Shown piece after piece: positions 32,725 to 44,194 of a stretch of DNA of 64,000 nucleotides. The notes beneath the pieces are model-generated. The model searched no databases, was not told the DNA's origin, and saw only the letters and a program-made list of their open reading frames with translations. The DNA comes from Xiphydria camelus (taxonomy: Eukaryota > Arthropoda > Insecta > Hymenoptera > Xiphydriidae), in assembly GCA_963678675.1 (NCBI GenBank), contig OY783191.1, positions 10,976,115 to 11,040,114 on the forward strand, read 5' to 3'. Every line of letters begins with the position of its first letter. The stretch's first letter is position 1. A program made the translations under genes and the position numbers.

Positions 32725-32735
32725 AATGAAACGTG

Positions 32736-32921
32736 CTATGTTAAATGAGACGTTTGAAGACAGAAAGCTGTCAAACTGATATAACCGGGTGTCACATTTT
32801 CCACATTTCTATCGATTTTTATGATGTGATTAGCATTAAGGTAACGATTTCCTTCAATCACATTGCGACGGGAAGGATTTGTTTGGGCCCAATTATAAAT
32901 TTGATCTACAGTTATTAACAT
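32736..32921 (-). pseudogene. Transposon protein fragment (GNRYLNANHIIKI type)
   Basis: The 61-codon frame contains GNRYLNANHIIKI and SLTAFCLQTSHLT. In insect transposon proteins I associate this block with a region just before a SWIM-type zinc motif, but the zinc motif itself is not here. It is tail to tail with the THAP remnant. The assignment is from memory of the motif and is tentative. Confidence 0.4.
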
Positions 32922-33423
32922 TTTTACTATTTTCTCACAAATCGCGTGTATTGTCGAATGGTTTAGGTCTTATTCGGCGCCATATTGGTTAGGTCACGCC
33001 CCCATGTCGATTCCCAATAGGCATTTATTATTTTCTTTATTCTCTAGGCATATTTAAAAGCAAGCAACTGCTATTATGCTTTCATGATTGCATTTATACT
33101 TGTTTTCTATCGGCCAACCCTACTCCTGTTTTATACGAAATGTTTAATTCAAGGTCATTAACCCTGTAAGCACCTAGACAAGGAATGTCGGGTGTAAACA
33201 TCTGGACAGGGAAAGTCGGGCTTTCCCGATCGAGCCTCCCGTTCGGGTGTTACCAAGGGCGGTCTACCACTTTTTCTCGGGCGTTTCTTAATGCCCGCAA
33301 TTTCGACTTTTCCCGTCCAAGTCCCGCACGTGACGGGGATTCGGTTCCTCATAAACTTGCATCTCTGTACCTAACTGCCACTCGGAACTGAGGTGTTCTC
33401 GGGCCGTCGGACAAAGTTGGAGA

Positions 33424-34044
33424 AGAATTTCTTCTTTATCTGTATGGATCAAAAAATGCGACTCATTAAATAAATACAGATATCAGTGTTTCGTACAATC
33501 TATTAGCAAAAGCTTACCAAACTTAGCATCGTTACCGCCAACCAAAGATGCAGCTCGCTTGCACTCCTTCCGTACTTACCATCAGGTACAGCTATGGTAT
33601 GGAAATGACAAATCAGCTTTAGATTGGGGATGGAAAAATTCAAAGAATGGGTTAATGCCCATTGCTATTTTACAAGATGCAGCTCCCCAAGAATGACTCA
33701 AACTTATTTCTTGTAAATGCGCTAAAGGTTGTAATGCAGTTTGTAGCTGCCGCAAAGCAGGTTTGTATTGCTCAGTACTCTGTGCATTTTGCCAGGGTAA
33801 ATCTTGTTCGAATACTTTGGAAGTGGTCGATTTAGACGACAAAGACGACGAGGAGAATTTCCCTATCGATGTAGAAAGAGATCTAAACTAATCAATAGAA
33901 TATTCTGCACATTATGAACCAGATCCGGAATATGAGATAGATGTTGAAGACATTCAGGATAATATTGAGGGTTATATTGAACAACTAGTAACATCAAAAA
34001 GGCGAAAAAACTCTGATGAGCCTACAACCTTAAAAGAAACTTAG
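33424..34044 (+). pseudogene. Transposon protein C-terminus with CXC-type cysteine cluster (right arm)
   Basis: The frame reads LNKYRYQCFVQSISKSLPNL, then ARLHSFRTYHQVQLW, DWGWKNSKNG, a stop near 33690, CKCAKGCNAVCSCRKAGLYC and SVLCAFCQGKSC, then an acidic tail with another stop at 33889 before ending at 34042. The nine or more cysteines fit a CXC (tesmin/TSO1-like) zinc-binding motif. The host element is the TIR transposon around it. The stops mean it is not functional. Confidence 0.55.
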
Positions 34045-35091
34045 CTATCTAAGTTGGTGGCATAGTGGATTAGGCCTATTGGGGAGACCACTTAAAAAAA
34101 AAACGCGCCGGGTACTTTACCTCTAGGTGGTGTGGAAACAAGTACAAGTATGTGATATGATTTCTTAACCAAATAACATTCAGAAAAAATTCCTCTTTTT
34201 TGGCCCCTTTTTCAGCACAGCAGCTAAATCCGGGCCATTAATATTTATATTGAGGATGCAAAATTAATAGGTATCTTGTTGGTCAAAGGAAAACACATTA
34301 AAATTTATTCCAGCTTTTCCGGATTTGCCCCCGCTATTAATGCACTTATCGACTGGCCTAAAACTCGAAATTGCGGGTATTAAAAAACGCCCGAGAAAAA
34401 GTGGTAGACCGTCCTTGGTAACACCTGAACGAGAGGCTCGATCGGGAAAGCTCGACTTTCCCTGTCCAGATGTTTACACCCGACATTTCTTGTCTAGGTG
34501 CTTACAGGATTAATGACCTTGAATTAAACATTTCGTATAAAACAGAAGTAGGGTTGGCCGATAGAAAACCAATATAAATGCAATCATGAAAGCATAATAG
34601 CAGTTGCTTGCTTTTAAATATGCCTAGAGAATAAAGAAAATAATAAATGCCTATAATATACCCAGCTTTTGATGTCCATATAACTTCGAACCAGATGGTC
34701 GCACGGGAAAAAACATACTTACAGCATTTTTTATAGATAATTTAATTTACTTTCATTTTGGTAACTACATGTTTTGCTCTAAAGTTTATAGAAATCGAGT
34801 TATTGACAAATAATGAAGAAAAAACATTTTTTTAGCCGCTTTTCTTAAGTTGGCGGCCAAATCCGGGCTTTCTGGGGGGTTCAAATTTAATACGTGCTTT
34901 TTAACACCAAATCAAACAAATTAAAATTATTTCCAGCTTGTCCGGAATTGCTTCCGTTATCAGCTGTTTTATACGACTTGGCGACTGGCCTAGCGTCCGA
35001 ACATTCGCTCTTATATAGATTTCTATGGGTTACAAAATCTGCGGTGAGTCGCCCTGCGTCCCCTCACTGAACTGCGTCTCAACGTTCGCTT

Positions 35092-35186
35092 GGCCGAAGA
35101 GTCCGTGGCTCAATTGGTAGAGTGCGAAAGCATTCCTAGTTTCGAAGCAGCTCATTCTAAAGACCGCAGGTTCGAGTCCCGGTAGG
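35092..35186 (+). ncRNA. tRNA-like Pol III module, right arm
   Basis: Twin of 8526-8620 with A box TGGCTCAATTGG and B box GGTTCGAGTCC, followed by nine A. Two substitutions relative to the left arm are visible. Same caveats: poor T-stem and acceptor pairing argue against a working tRNA. Confidence 0.55.
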
Positions 35187-35189
35187 GAA

Positions 35190-35575
35190 TGAAAAAAAAA
35201 CCGACACCACTAAAGGCCTAGACAGACATAGCCGCACCGCGCCCGCGCCGCGCCCGCACCGAGTGTTGGCCATCACACGGTGAGAAAGTTACAGAACGGA
35301 ATAGAACCGCCCAGTCCCCACCTAACCGCAACGACACCGCGCCGACACCACCGCACCGAGCCCGCACCGCGCCGTTTTACTTTTTGACGGGCACGGTACG
35401 AAGTTTCGATCTGTTCTTCCTATAAGAGCTTCCATACATATTCTTATGAAATAAATGTTGATTTTTAGAAAAAAATTCTTAATTCACACATTAAAGGAAA
35501 TAATTCTCAATATAATTTCTTATTTCTAATAAAATAATCAAACATATTTTTATGTTTATAAATTAAATAATCAAT
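35190..35575. repeat. piggyBac 3' terminal region (right arm)
   Basis: GC-rich CGCACCGCGCC units then AT-rich sequence, mirroring 8150-8500. It is non-coding. Confidence 0.65.
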
Positions 35576-36310
35576 TAATTACAATTTTTACATATTATGA
35601 CTGCTTTCTCTTTCATGCATTTTCCGCAGACAAATTTTTTACAAATTATGCAAGTTTAAGTGGTTTTATTATCCGTGTACCTACAATCTTATTTGGCATT
35701 TCCTTCGTGATTGGGAATTATTGCTTGGGCTGCTTGATGTTCCTTCTTGTAGGTTTTCCTTTTCTTCTTCAAGGAATTCGTAATACTCTGTGACGACAAG
35801 TTCATCTGCAATTATCTGCACTTCAATTATTAAAATATTTACACAGTTTTCTAAATTTATTGCTGGAATTTTTTAATTCAAGTTAACTTTAAAACCAATT
35901 ATTTCAGACTTACCAAAAATTCACTTAAACCCTTTTACTTCCAGGCCCCTCAATTGTAACGGGTAACGCTGTCTTGGTATCTTTATTCCAATTGTTGCCT
36001 GATAGAGTATTCATGCATTGATTTCAGCGAAATCCAGGATATTGAAAAATACGTATACAGGCCATCTATTGCATTTTGAGTTCACGCTATATTTTCGCGC
36101 CATTTGGTGAACCATATCGACGCGAAATTTAGTCTTATTATAATAACTAATTGTTTCGGGTATTAGCTTTCTATTATTTTTGGTTTTTATGCGTTTATGT
36201 TTTAACTCATTATCGTAATTTTTTTCGTTGGTTACCAGACATAATAGTCCAGGCAACGAAGACCGGAAAAGGCCAAATAGAGGAAAAAATTCCTACAAAC
36301 GGTAGTCGGA
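35576..36310 (-). pseudogene. piggyBac C-terminal fragment, hybrid of copies A and C
   Basis: The 81-codon frame at 36011-36256 and its tail match left-arm copy A (for example GTAACGCTGTC and GAAGGAAATGCC). The 3' end from about 35600 downward matches copy C (CATAATATGTAAAAATTG). The switch falls within about 90 bases, so a single copy here replaces the whole A-to-C interval of the left arm. Confidence 0.75.
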
Positions 36311-36619
36311 ATTTGTAATATTAATTCATACCGCTTAGTATCACGATCGCACACTAGGATTAATCTTTCGATCGGTAAAGCGGGTTCATTTCGGCGAACA
36401 TAGGTCGTTAATACCTCGGTCCCGCGCCTTTCTCAGAACGTGATTACCGGACGACTCCTCGGAAGGTTATTAGGATTATCATTTACGATTACTTTTGAAG
36501 AAATGTCACATAAATCAAAGAGAGTTATTCCTAGTTAAGAACTGCCAAGCGGCATGTAGCAGGTGCTCCACATAGCAGGCTAGTTACCTTACTAGACCCA
36601 TAGATTACAACGTTGAAGT

Positions 36620-36921
36620 TAGGAACGCACCGAGAGCTATACCTAATTGGCCTGATAGTTAGAGTTGGCCTATCAGGACTAGAGTATCGACCCAACCACT
36701 ACCGAAGTCAAATGTCAGGGAAATTTAAAAGTTGGAGTTTACCATCGGACATACGGTAACTTATAGCTTCCTGGTGAAATATCGCTCAAGCCAGCGTTAT
36801 ACGGCATGTAAAAATATATCGCTATATATTATAGTTCAGTACATTTTGTCTCATTCATTATAATGTCGAGCGATATTTTTGTAATAATATATATTATAGT
36901 ATAGTTCTCCGTACGTTCCTA
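36620..36921. mobile_element. 302-bp MITE (right arm)
   Basis: Twin of 3955-4256 with the same TIRs. It is non-coding. Confidence 0.7.
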
Positions 36922-37545
36922 CCTTGATGAGTCATTTTACACAGCTGGTGGATCCTTATACCTGGTTCTCTGTAAGCATATCATTTACTACAGCTACAAT
37001 TGCGATTGGTTCGCATGTACTACCTTTTTTCATGTTAAAACTTCTAAAGCTAATTATTTCTCGCATCAATTTTATAGACAAAGTCACGCTCTACAAGAAC
37101 GTAATTTTTTTTAATTTTTTGAAGGATATCCATTTACGAATATAAATATCACGATTATAAATACCAAACTAATCTAGGGTTTAATCTCGCCATCAGGTGA
37201 GCGGTATATTTTAACAGACACACATAAGCTGGGAATGCAGTCTCACACCTTTCTAGGAAAGGTTAATTACCGAACGGATCGGAAATAAGCCGTCTCCCGC
37301 AATACCTACTGTAACCGATACCGCTATACGTCGATTACTAAATCGGCTTATAAAGAGGAGAATGACGAATTCAATAGATGACGAATCGGGAAGACCTAAT
37401 ACTTAACTCATCGGAAAATACCCACCGTAATCTTTTGTTCCTTTTATACCGCCAACCTTCTTCAGCCAATCAAGGTGCATAGCGTTGCCCACGATATCCC
37501 CTCCGTCGATCAAATGCCGCTTCGTTCCAAACTATATAAGACGAA
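36922..37545. other. No gene seen; mirror of the 3340-3954 flank
   Basis: The sequence matches the left arm but lacks the 455-bp MITE; its empty target site is near 37536. I see no gene. Confidence 0.6.
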
Positions 37546-37696
37546 GCTAAACGCGTGCATCTAACTCATGGTAAATCACTGTGAACCATCAAACCTTCTC
37601 TTCAATCGAATATATTGTGAAACTAATATACTGAGTACATTCGGTTAATATCACACCACCGTGTCACGCATAATACTAAATTTCGTTAATATTACA

Positions 37697-37829
37697 ATGG
37701 ACGTAGAAAAATTTATCGAAGAGATAAGAAAGTATCCAGTGCTATATGACCAGTCCAACGAAAAATATAGGAATGCTGACTATAAAGAACGAGTGAGGAA
37801 AATACTTGCAACCACCTTGGAGGTTAAAG
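37697..37829 (+). CDS. Harbinger MADF-BESS gene, exon 1
   Basis: ATG at 37697 opens MDVEKFIEEIRKYPVLYDQ and continues to TLEVK. This is the first two helices of a MADF domain. It ends at 37829 in phase 1 before GTAAGT. Exon 2 at 40437 continues the domain in the right phase. MADF (Myb/SANT-like) proteins of PIF/Harbinger elements bind DNA and assist the transposase in the nucleus. Confidence 0.85.
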
Positions 37830-37944
37830 GTAAGTTCACAATTTTATCGTTTTGTCTTAAAATGGAGCTATTTGGAACGGGGAATTGAAACACACTTTAT
37901 TATATATCGAAATTTTTATTAACCCCTACGAAATAAAATTATTA

Positions 37945-39448
37945 CCATAAAATGAGGTGAAATTGTGCCGCCTCTGGTGAGAATGTGCCGCAAGGATTTT
38001 CTACATATCTTTGAATTTGGCGGCTCGAACTTAGTGTTGTCAGATGTACCGGCATTTACTTAAGGGGGGGTACTGTTTGTAAACTATTTTTTTTTTCATG
38101 TTTTTTTTATTTCATTTGATGAATGTACAGCATCTGAAGAATGTTGCACTAAATTTTTAGAGCATTTGGAGCAAAACTTAGGAAGATATAGCGATTGAAA
38201 TCAACGACTCTTGGTGCGAATGGCAGAAAGCTGCAGCAGCAAATGAATTGAGGACATTCAAACACAGTTATACTGCACTTCCTAGTGATGTTCTCAGTGC
38301 TATCAAACCTATCTACGAGGACTTAAGCAAGGATGCTCTTCTGCAGCGATGTCTCGGCGGATTTACCCAAAATAACAATGAAAGTTTGAACCAACTAATC
38401 TGGAAAATTTCGCCGAAATCACTGAGTGGTACCGTGGTTTTGGTCGAAATTGCAGCGAATGTAGCAGCTTGTACATTTAATGAAGGATGTTTTGCTCTGC
38501 TAATTATGATGGAAGAGATGCAAATCAAATCTGGACCAAGCGCTCATGCATGGGCGCGCTCAGTTGACAACTTACGCATAAGCCGAGCGGATGAAGAAGC
38601 TGAAAAGGAAACCAAAGAAGGTCGAGTTCGCCGAAGACAAGAGCAAAAAGATGCCTTGTGTGGACATTCTAAATGAAAGTGCTTCACTCTACGGACCTAG
38701 CATCGACGATTCTGTGTAAGTATACAGCGAGAAAAAGAGAAAAATTCTGATTTTCTACTGTTTGAAACTTTAAATCGATTTTCCCACACTTCACGTTTTC
38801 AAAGCCGGTGGAGGCTGTCATTTCATATCCACTGTACCGATCCTCTCCAAAATTTGTACATTACTTCTCTGTATAATTCATGAGGTAACCCTGTCGAGTT
38901 TTTTTAAAATTTGTTGTTACCTTTTGTTTTACAATAACAATTTGACCGATTTTTAAGCGAAAATCGCGTTTTTCGCTTTCTAGTGTTACCAAAACTTGAA
39001 AAATCAGTAAAAAAAGAAAAAACTTAAAAGGGTTACCTGGGGTAACTCATAAAGTAACAAAAACAATTTGATTTTTTTATTTCAGATGATCGAGTACCGA
39101 GAAACGACCGTCACCGCAAAATATGTTTTTTTCGAGACGTCTCCGGAGATTCGCTATCAACGGCTTAGTTTTCTATATTTTTCACTGAAAATTTCACAAA
39201 ATGTTCTTTAAATGATATACTACAATACCGTCATTAGCTAATTTAAAATATATTACTTACATCTTTTTAAAAAATCATTGAAAAAGGCTCTTTTCTTAAC
39301 TCAATTAACGAAACCCCCCCCCCCCCTTAATTAGTAAATGCCGATACATCTGACAATACTAAGTTCGAGCCACCAAATTCAAAGATACGTATAAAATCCT
39401 AGCGGAATATTCTCACCACAGGCGGCACAATTTCACCTTATTTTACGG
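37945..39448. mobile_element. MULE-like element with ~120-bp TIRs (right arm)
   Basis: Twin of 977-2474, bounded by CCRTAAAATRAGGTGAAATT TIRs and their G/C runs. It sits in the MADF intron and holds the fragment at 38248-38676. Confidence 0.75.
38248..38676 (+). pseudogene. Mutator-like transposase C-terminal fragment (right arm)
   Basis: Twin of 1743-2171 with one residue change (A for V in SKD-x-LLQRC). It carries the same TQN-x-NES signature and the upstream DSWCEWQ block at about 38205. No catalytic core is present. Confidence 0.75.
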
Positions 39449-39479
39449 TGACTATGTACAACAATTTACAATTTGTAAA

Positions 39480-40392
39480 TCAAAGCGTGAGGGCCACACG
39501 TTCTTGCCACTCCACACTACCTTCTGGTGGATTAAAAAAATCTTTGAATTGCTCTCGCACAGCAAATGCTTCTTGTGTACCTCTATCGCGACGGCGGGGT
39601 AATGTCTCAAAATTAGGCGACCTCTCTTGTGTCGAAGCAGTTGCTGTACTTTTTTCGGGCAAGGTGTAACCTTCGTGCTGTCGAATAAAATTGTACAAGG
39701 TACATGCCGCGAGTACAATTTGCGTAATATTATTCGGCGGTCCCTGAATTGGTCTCATAAAAACTCTTAACTTTTGAGTTAAAATGCCAAATGCATTTTC
39801 GGACAATCTCCTCGCCCTACTTAATCGGTAATTGAAAATCCTCTTATCATTACTAAGATTTCTCCTCGGAAATGGCCTCATGATGTTCGTTGTGAGGGGG
39901 AAAGCTTCATCGCCTACTATGACAAGAGGAAGTTCAGTGTCTGTTCCGGGCAGGATTTTTTTTCCCGGGATAGACAGTTTGTTGTTCCGTAGTGCTTTTC
40001 CAAAATTTGAATTAGATGAAACACCACCATCTGAATTTCTTCCATAGGCTCCTACGTCTACTACAGTAAAATTGTACGACGGATCAACTAGAGCCAGAAG
40101 CACAATAGAGAAACTTTTCTTATAGGCCCAATAGAGACTTCCCGACAATTTTGGAGCTTGTATCGTTACATGCTTGCCATCCAAAGCCCCGATACAGTTA
40201 GGGAACTGCCACTTCTCCCAATATTTGTCAGCTATAGCGTTCCACCTAGCTTCATTTGGCATTGGCATCACTTCATTTAGAAGTTCATCCACTATAATCC
40301 TGCGTGTTTCGTGGACTATAGACGCAACCGTTGATTTGCCTAACCTGTAGCTGATCGATATCGTCTTGAAGGTATCTCCAGTAGCAAGATAC
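39480..40392 (-). CDS. PIF/Harbinger DDE transposase, exon 2 (intact)
   Basis: Uninterrupted from the acceptor at 40393-40394 to the stop at 39480, just over 300 codons. It starts YLATGDTFKTISISYRLG, a typical HARBI1 helix-turn-helix region. Then come IGALDGKH, VDVGAYGRNSDGG, VGDEAFPL and RRLSENAFG, giving the D-D-E set of DDE_Tnp_4. The last 50 residues are polar. Its exon 1 is at 46545-42815. Although this exon is intact, exon 1 is broken, so the gene as a whole is dead. It lies entirely within the intron of the opposite-strand MADF gene. Confidence 0.88.
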
Positions 40393-40436
40393 CTGAAACA
40401 AAACATTTATTTCATGTTACATTTCGTTCGTTACAG

Positions 40437-41307
40437 GTGGAGTGGATGAATGCAAGAAGAAATGGGCTTCCATTCGAGACCAGCTTCGTATGACGCTTCA
40501 AAAAAGAAGAACAAAATCTGGACAGGCTGCTGCGAAAATGACGAAGTATAAGTATGAGGACATTCTAACATTTCTATTGCCTCATCTCGGTGAAAGGGAC
40601 GGCTTTAGTAACGTGCCAAAAGTAGAAGATGAAGAAGATGCTGCATTCGAATTTGGTCATGACTCGCAAGACGTTTGTAATGAAGGAACATACCAAGACG
40701 GAAATCTCAGCAATGTCGACGAACAGCAGACTGAAGGAGACAAAAAATAGCAGGTACTAGTTCGGACCGAAGTACACGGTTAACAGAATCATTAAACGAA
40801 TCAATTAAAGAAGTAGCAGGTACAAATGAATTGTCTATACGAAACAAAAAGGTTTCCATATCTTCAACAACCAAAAGAAAGATTTCTGGTCGTGAAGTGG
40901 AACCAGAAGTATCGCCAGCCAGCCAGCTAATGGCCTACATAGTAGCGGAGAAAGAAGCCGACAAACAAAAAGCGCCAAGTTCACTAGCATGTCAACAAGA
41001 TCCAGTTGATGCTTTTTGTGTGGAATCGCATGTTCTCAAATCACTCGACGCTCTTCTTCTGCATGAAGCAAAAGGTAGGATTTTTGGAATAGTACAAGAG
41101 TTAGAATTGCGACAGTTACAATCAAATGCGGGTAGCCAAACAAGATATTTTGCGCCAAATTGCTCAACGTCGCCTTCATCATCATCAGCACAGTCGTTGC
41201 CATCCTCAAAACCCTTCACACCTTCTCATCTTACAACAGCAGATCAAATCAGAAATTATAATGGACATTCATGTAGTACCAGTAATTCATTGTTTCATAT
41301 GAAATAA
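40437..41307 (+). CDS. Harbinger MADF-BESS gene, exon 2 (one frameshift)
   Basis: The acceptor TTACAG ends at 40436. The exon reads VDECKKKWASIRDQLRMTLQ and onward to TKYKYEDILTFLLPHL, completing the MADF domain, then an acidic linker. At 40742-40747 a run of six A is followed by TAG; one more A would keep the frame open into SIKEVAGTNEL and a C-terminal BESS-like motif (DPVDAFCVESHVLKSLDALL) ending at 41307. The frame change may be real or a homopolymer error. The exon lies inside the transposase intron on the opposite strand. Confidence 0.78.
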
Positions 41308-41429
41308 ACAGCGACATGAAGTAATTTATATGTATTGACATAAATTAGATTTTTCGAATTACAAAAAGTAAATCAATTGTACTTAAAAATGAATTAATAA
41401 CAATAATAAAATCAATAATGTCCGTTATC

Positions 41430-41645
41430 ATTTGTGATAATATTTTGCTTGGCTACCCGCATTGACTTGTAACTGTGCCAATTCTAATTCTTCCACTGTA
41501 CCAAAAATGTTTTCTTTTCCTTCATTCAGAAGAATAGCGTCGGGTGATTTGAGAGTACGTGCGATAGACAAGCATGAACTGAATCTTGAAACGTTTCATT
41601 GCACGACCAGAAATCATCCTTCTTTTTGCTGAAGGTGTGGCCCAA
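41430..41645 (-). pseudogene. Inverted partial copy of the MADF-BESS 3' end
   Basis: The minus strand encodes a diverged BESS-like block (LKSPDAILLNEGKENIFGTV, then EELELAQLQVNAGSQ) and, higher up, KKKDDFWSCNET-like remains of the TKRKISGREVE region. It corresponds to 40868-41150 of the MADF gene with an internal deletion. It sits head to head with the real exon, probably from an inverted duplication within the element. Confidence 0.65.
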
Positions 41646-42461
41646 GTGTGCTGTTTTATATGTTTAGTATTAGAGAATATTTTTTTTATTTCTAATTTTA
41701 AGATTATTCATATTTATATCTTTTAATTATATAAATGTAAATATACATTAATATTTAAGAATTATTTTTTTTCTTCCCTTTGTGAACGATGTCTCGGTTT
41801 ATCTTTAATAATTCCTTTTTCTCGTGGTTATGGTAATGATGAAATGTGCAGTCATTAATTACTTCAACATGGTAATATTAGTTTCTATATGAATTTGTAT
41901 GTAACCATTCATATTTGTATTGTAAAAATTTATTGATAACATTAACCACTTTAGAGTGTATAATTTTAAGATTATTCATATTTATAGTTTTTAATTTCAT
42001 TACTTCTAATATAAATGTATATTTCAGAATTATTTGTATACTTCTTTCCGTTTGTGAAGGACGTTTAGGTTTATCTTCAATTACTTATTCAATTCGTGTT
42101 CATGGTAATGATTATATTCAATCATTAATTATTTTAAAATAATATTGGTTTCATAATAATTTTTACTGTTTAATTACCGTTTCAAGTGAAATAAAATTAC
42201 TTTTTGTAATTCATACTTCTTTTTCTTCTCTTATTTGTCTTACATTTATTACATGGTGGAATATATATCTTTTTAATGGGTTATTTAGGATTAGATATTT
42301 ATTCTTTATGATTACTTTTTCCATCTTTTTGAATATTTGGTTTAATAATTGTAGCTACGAATATAATTATTTTAAACGATAACTATTTTGTTAAATATTT
42401 ATTATGATTATGAATAATTATATCATTGATATTATTACTCTTAACGTTTTCAATATTAAAT
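41646..42461. other. AT-rich, no gene seen
   Basis: Long AT-rich stretch within the transposase intron. Two similar blocks near 41690-41760 and 41955-42030 (TTTAAGATTATTCATATTTAT) suggest a local duplication. No coding signal. Confidence 0.5.
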
Positions 42462-42707
42462 TTAACACTAGAACTACCGAATAGTCGCGGTTTATAAGAT
42501 GGTCGTTTCGGCGGGTGATTATCTCGTTATCTGTGGATTTCTCATCCACACTACTATAAAACTTTGTTGTATACCGAAATATGCTCTACAAAAAAGTATT
42601 CTACCAATTTTTACAAAAACCTCACAGGTTATGACATAATGGAAGTTGAATGGAACTCTGAATAAGACACCAGTCAAATTGACTGCCTGCGGTAGTTCTA
42701 GTGTTAG
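42462..42707. mobile_element. 246-bp MITE with TTAA-type flank
   Basis: Ends CACTAGAACTACCG and the inverse CGGTAGTTCTAGTG lie next to TTAA on the left and TTAG on the right. A TTAA target would indicate piggyBac mobilisation, but the right flank is one base off. The interior words AAAAAGTATTCTACCAA and GTCAAATTGAC recur in the 44.1-45.9 kb array, so the same family supplied its spacers. Confidence 0.65.
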
Positions 42708-43500
42708 GTAAAGATGGATAAATGCCATCATCGTGTAAGTGCAATTGAACGTTTGTAAGCTAGAATATATTTAATTCACTTGTACTACGTTTCATTTTTC
42801 GAATGTTCACTTACCTCAAACATACCGCCAAACCCCAGGTAGAAATCTGTCCAGGTTGTGCAAGGTTCAACCTTGTTACAAGGTACGTTTTGCAAGGTTA
42901 CGCTGCAAGGTTAAAACAGGGTTGCTGCAAGCCTGTCTGTTCCTTGCATAGCCGAAACTGACCACTGCCCTGTACCGTTAGCCTGTTTCAAGCTTGCAAT
43001 AACAGGGAGATACCAGGTTCGCGCGAAAGGTGAAAACAAGGCGAAAACAAGGCGAAAACAAGGTTATGCCGGCAGCTTAGCGAATCAGTGCCGCCTCTAG
43101 ATGTTGAGACGTCTTCATGCTTAGCGCCCTTTTTTAGTTTCGGCGCCCCATGGCTAGTGCGTGGCACGAAATGGCCCCTCGTTAGACACGGCCCTGCTCT
43201 TAGCGAATAGATGGCATAAAAATCCGCAGCGTGGCGTGCGCATCGCCTCAGCTGTCAAAAGTATGTTCGGTTCCCGCGTTATTTTTAGGTTACGAAGCCG
43301 TCAGCATTTAACGATATAATGTGCGTTATTAATTAGTCAGAACATTGGAACGAGCAGGAAATAAGGATTATCCAGCTTCCTGCATAGAAGGGTAAGTATT
43401 AATAGCTAATTTAATAAAATTATTTGCAGGAGGCAGATAGATGAAATTTTCTTCATTATCTCTTATGCTCATCTTTCACAGAGTTGCAGATCCAGCCAGG

Positions 43501-44071
43501 ATGAAAAAATTGCCTGGAGGAGGTTCAGGAAGGCCAGATATTCCATCGACTCGGAGGCAAAGTAACAGAAAGGAGACCGGAGGCATTGGTCAGCGCAGCA
43601 GCTCGACTATCAAGTAAGTAACGTTCCTGAAATTAGCAGTAGGTAGCGAAAAAGCAATTAATATTTTATAAAGAGTATCTGATGCAGAGCAATCCAGTCA
43701 TTGAAAATTTGGCGCAAACGATTTGAACAGCACCAGAATATAGATAACAGAAAAACGCGATATGTAAAAGAGAATAGAAGAGGAACAATATCGCGTAGAG
43801 CGTTATTATATAGATAGTACATTTCAATTCATGATTTTCAGAAACACTTTTGTCGCATCACCGAGACCTCACCGAGAAAGAGGCGAAAGCAGCAGTGGGT
43901 GTGGCCTTAACTGCATCGAAGTGTTGGGATGGCCACCGATCTAAAGGAACTACAACCGGGGATGAAGTGCTATCATTACCAAGCACATCTCGAGGTAGAG
44001 GTGACGAACTCAACCTATCCACAATAAATTTAGGTAGAGACTTTATATTAGATTCTTCGGATTCAGAGTGA
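43501..44071 (+). other. Possible small spliced gene in the 3.4-kb element
   Basis: An ATG at 43501 opens MKKLPGGGSGRPDIPSTRRQ and runs to a GTAAG donor at 43614. After an acceptor at 43841 there is an open frame to 44071 (LTEKEAKAAVGVALTASKCW ... FILDSSDSE). The phases of the two do not match under the simplest splice, so the model is unsure. I do not recognise either part. Confidence 0.3.
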
Positions 44072-44194
44072 GACTTGTTAACGCCACCCAAGTAGCAAAA
44101 TGTATAAAATTTTAGTCCGCGCTACTATACCTTTCTTGTCTAAAACCTCATAGATTCTTAGGATAACATTACTTCTGTTGCCTGTAGTTTAATA

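Larger units (their letters stand above)
32203..33016. mobile_element. 814-bp non-autonomous element with THAP remnant, right arm only
   Basis: Short imperfect TIRs TGGCAATCGACAT and its inverted partner ATGTCGATTCCCA bound the segment. AT is present on both sides (32201-32202, 33017-33018), and the left arm has the empty site TATATTATAGGC. It holds a + strand THAP remnant and a minus-strand protein remnant facing each other, plus a nested 180-bp foldback. It looks like an internally deleted form of a THAP-carrying DNA transposon. Confidence 0.8.
32083..34771. mobile_element. DNA transposon with ~408-bp TIRs (right arm)
   Basis: TIRs correspond to 32083-33306 (interrupted by the nested 32203-33016 element) and 34364-34771. 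It encloses the CXC-type remnant at 33424-34044. The nested element is absent from the left-arm twin at 8941-10812. Confidence 0.8.
1..40424. repeat. Giant inverted repeat (about 20-kb arms)
   Basis: The left arm (1-21892) reappears in reverse complement as the right arm (22093-40424), gene for gene and almost base for base by eye. Paired coordinates sum to 44033 near the axis, 43019 for the LINE, 43712 around 8.3-10.6 kb, 40876 around 3.4-5 kb and 40425 at the window edge. The steps in that sum are discrete insertions or deletions in one arm, listed as separate features. The left arm runs off the window start, so the true arm is longer. It could be a real palindrome (inverted duplication) or two haplotype contigs joined head to head at the gap. 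I cannot decide between these from sequence alone. Confidence 0.95.
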
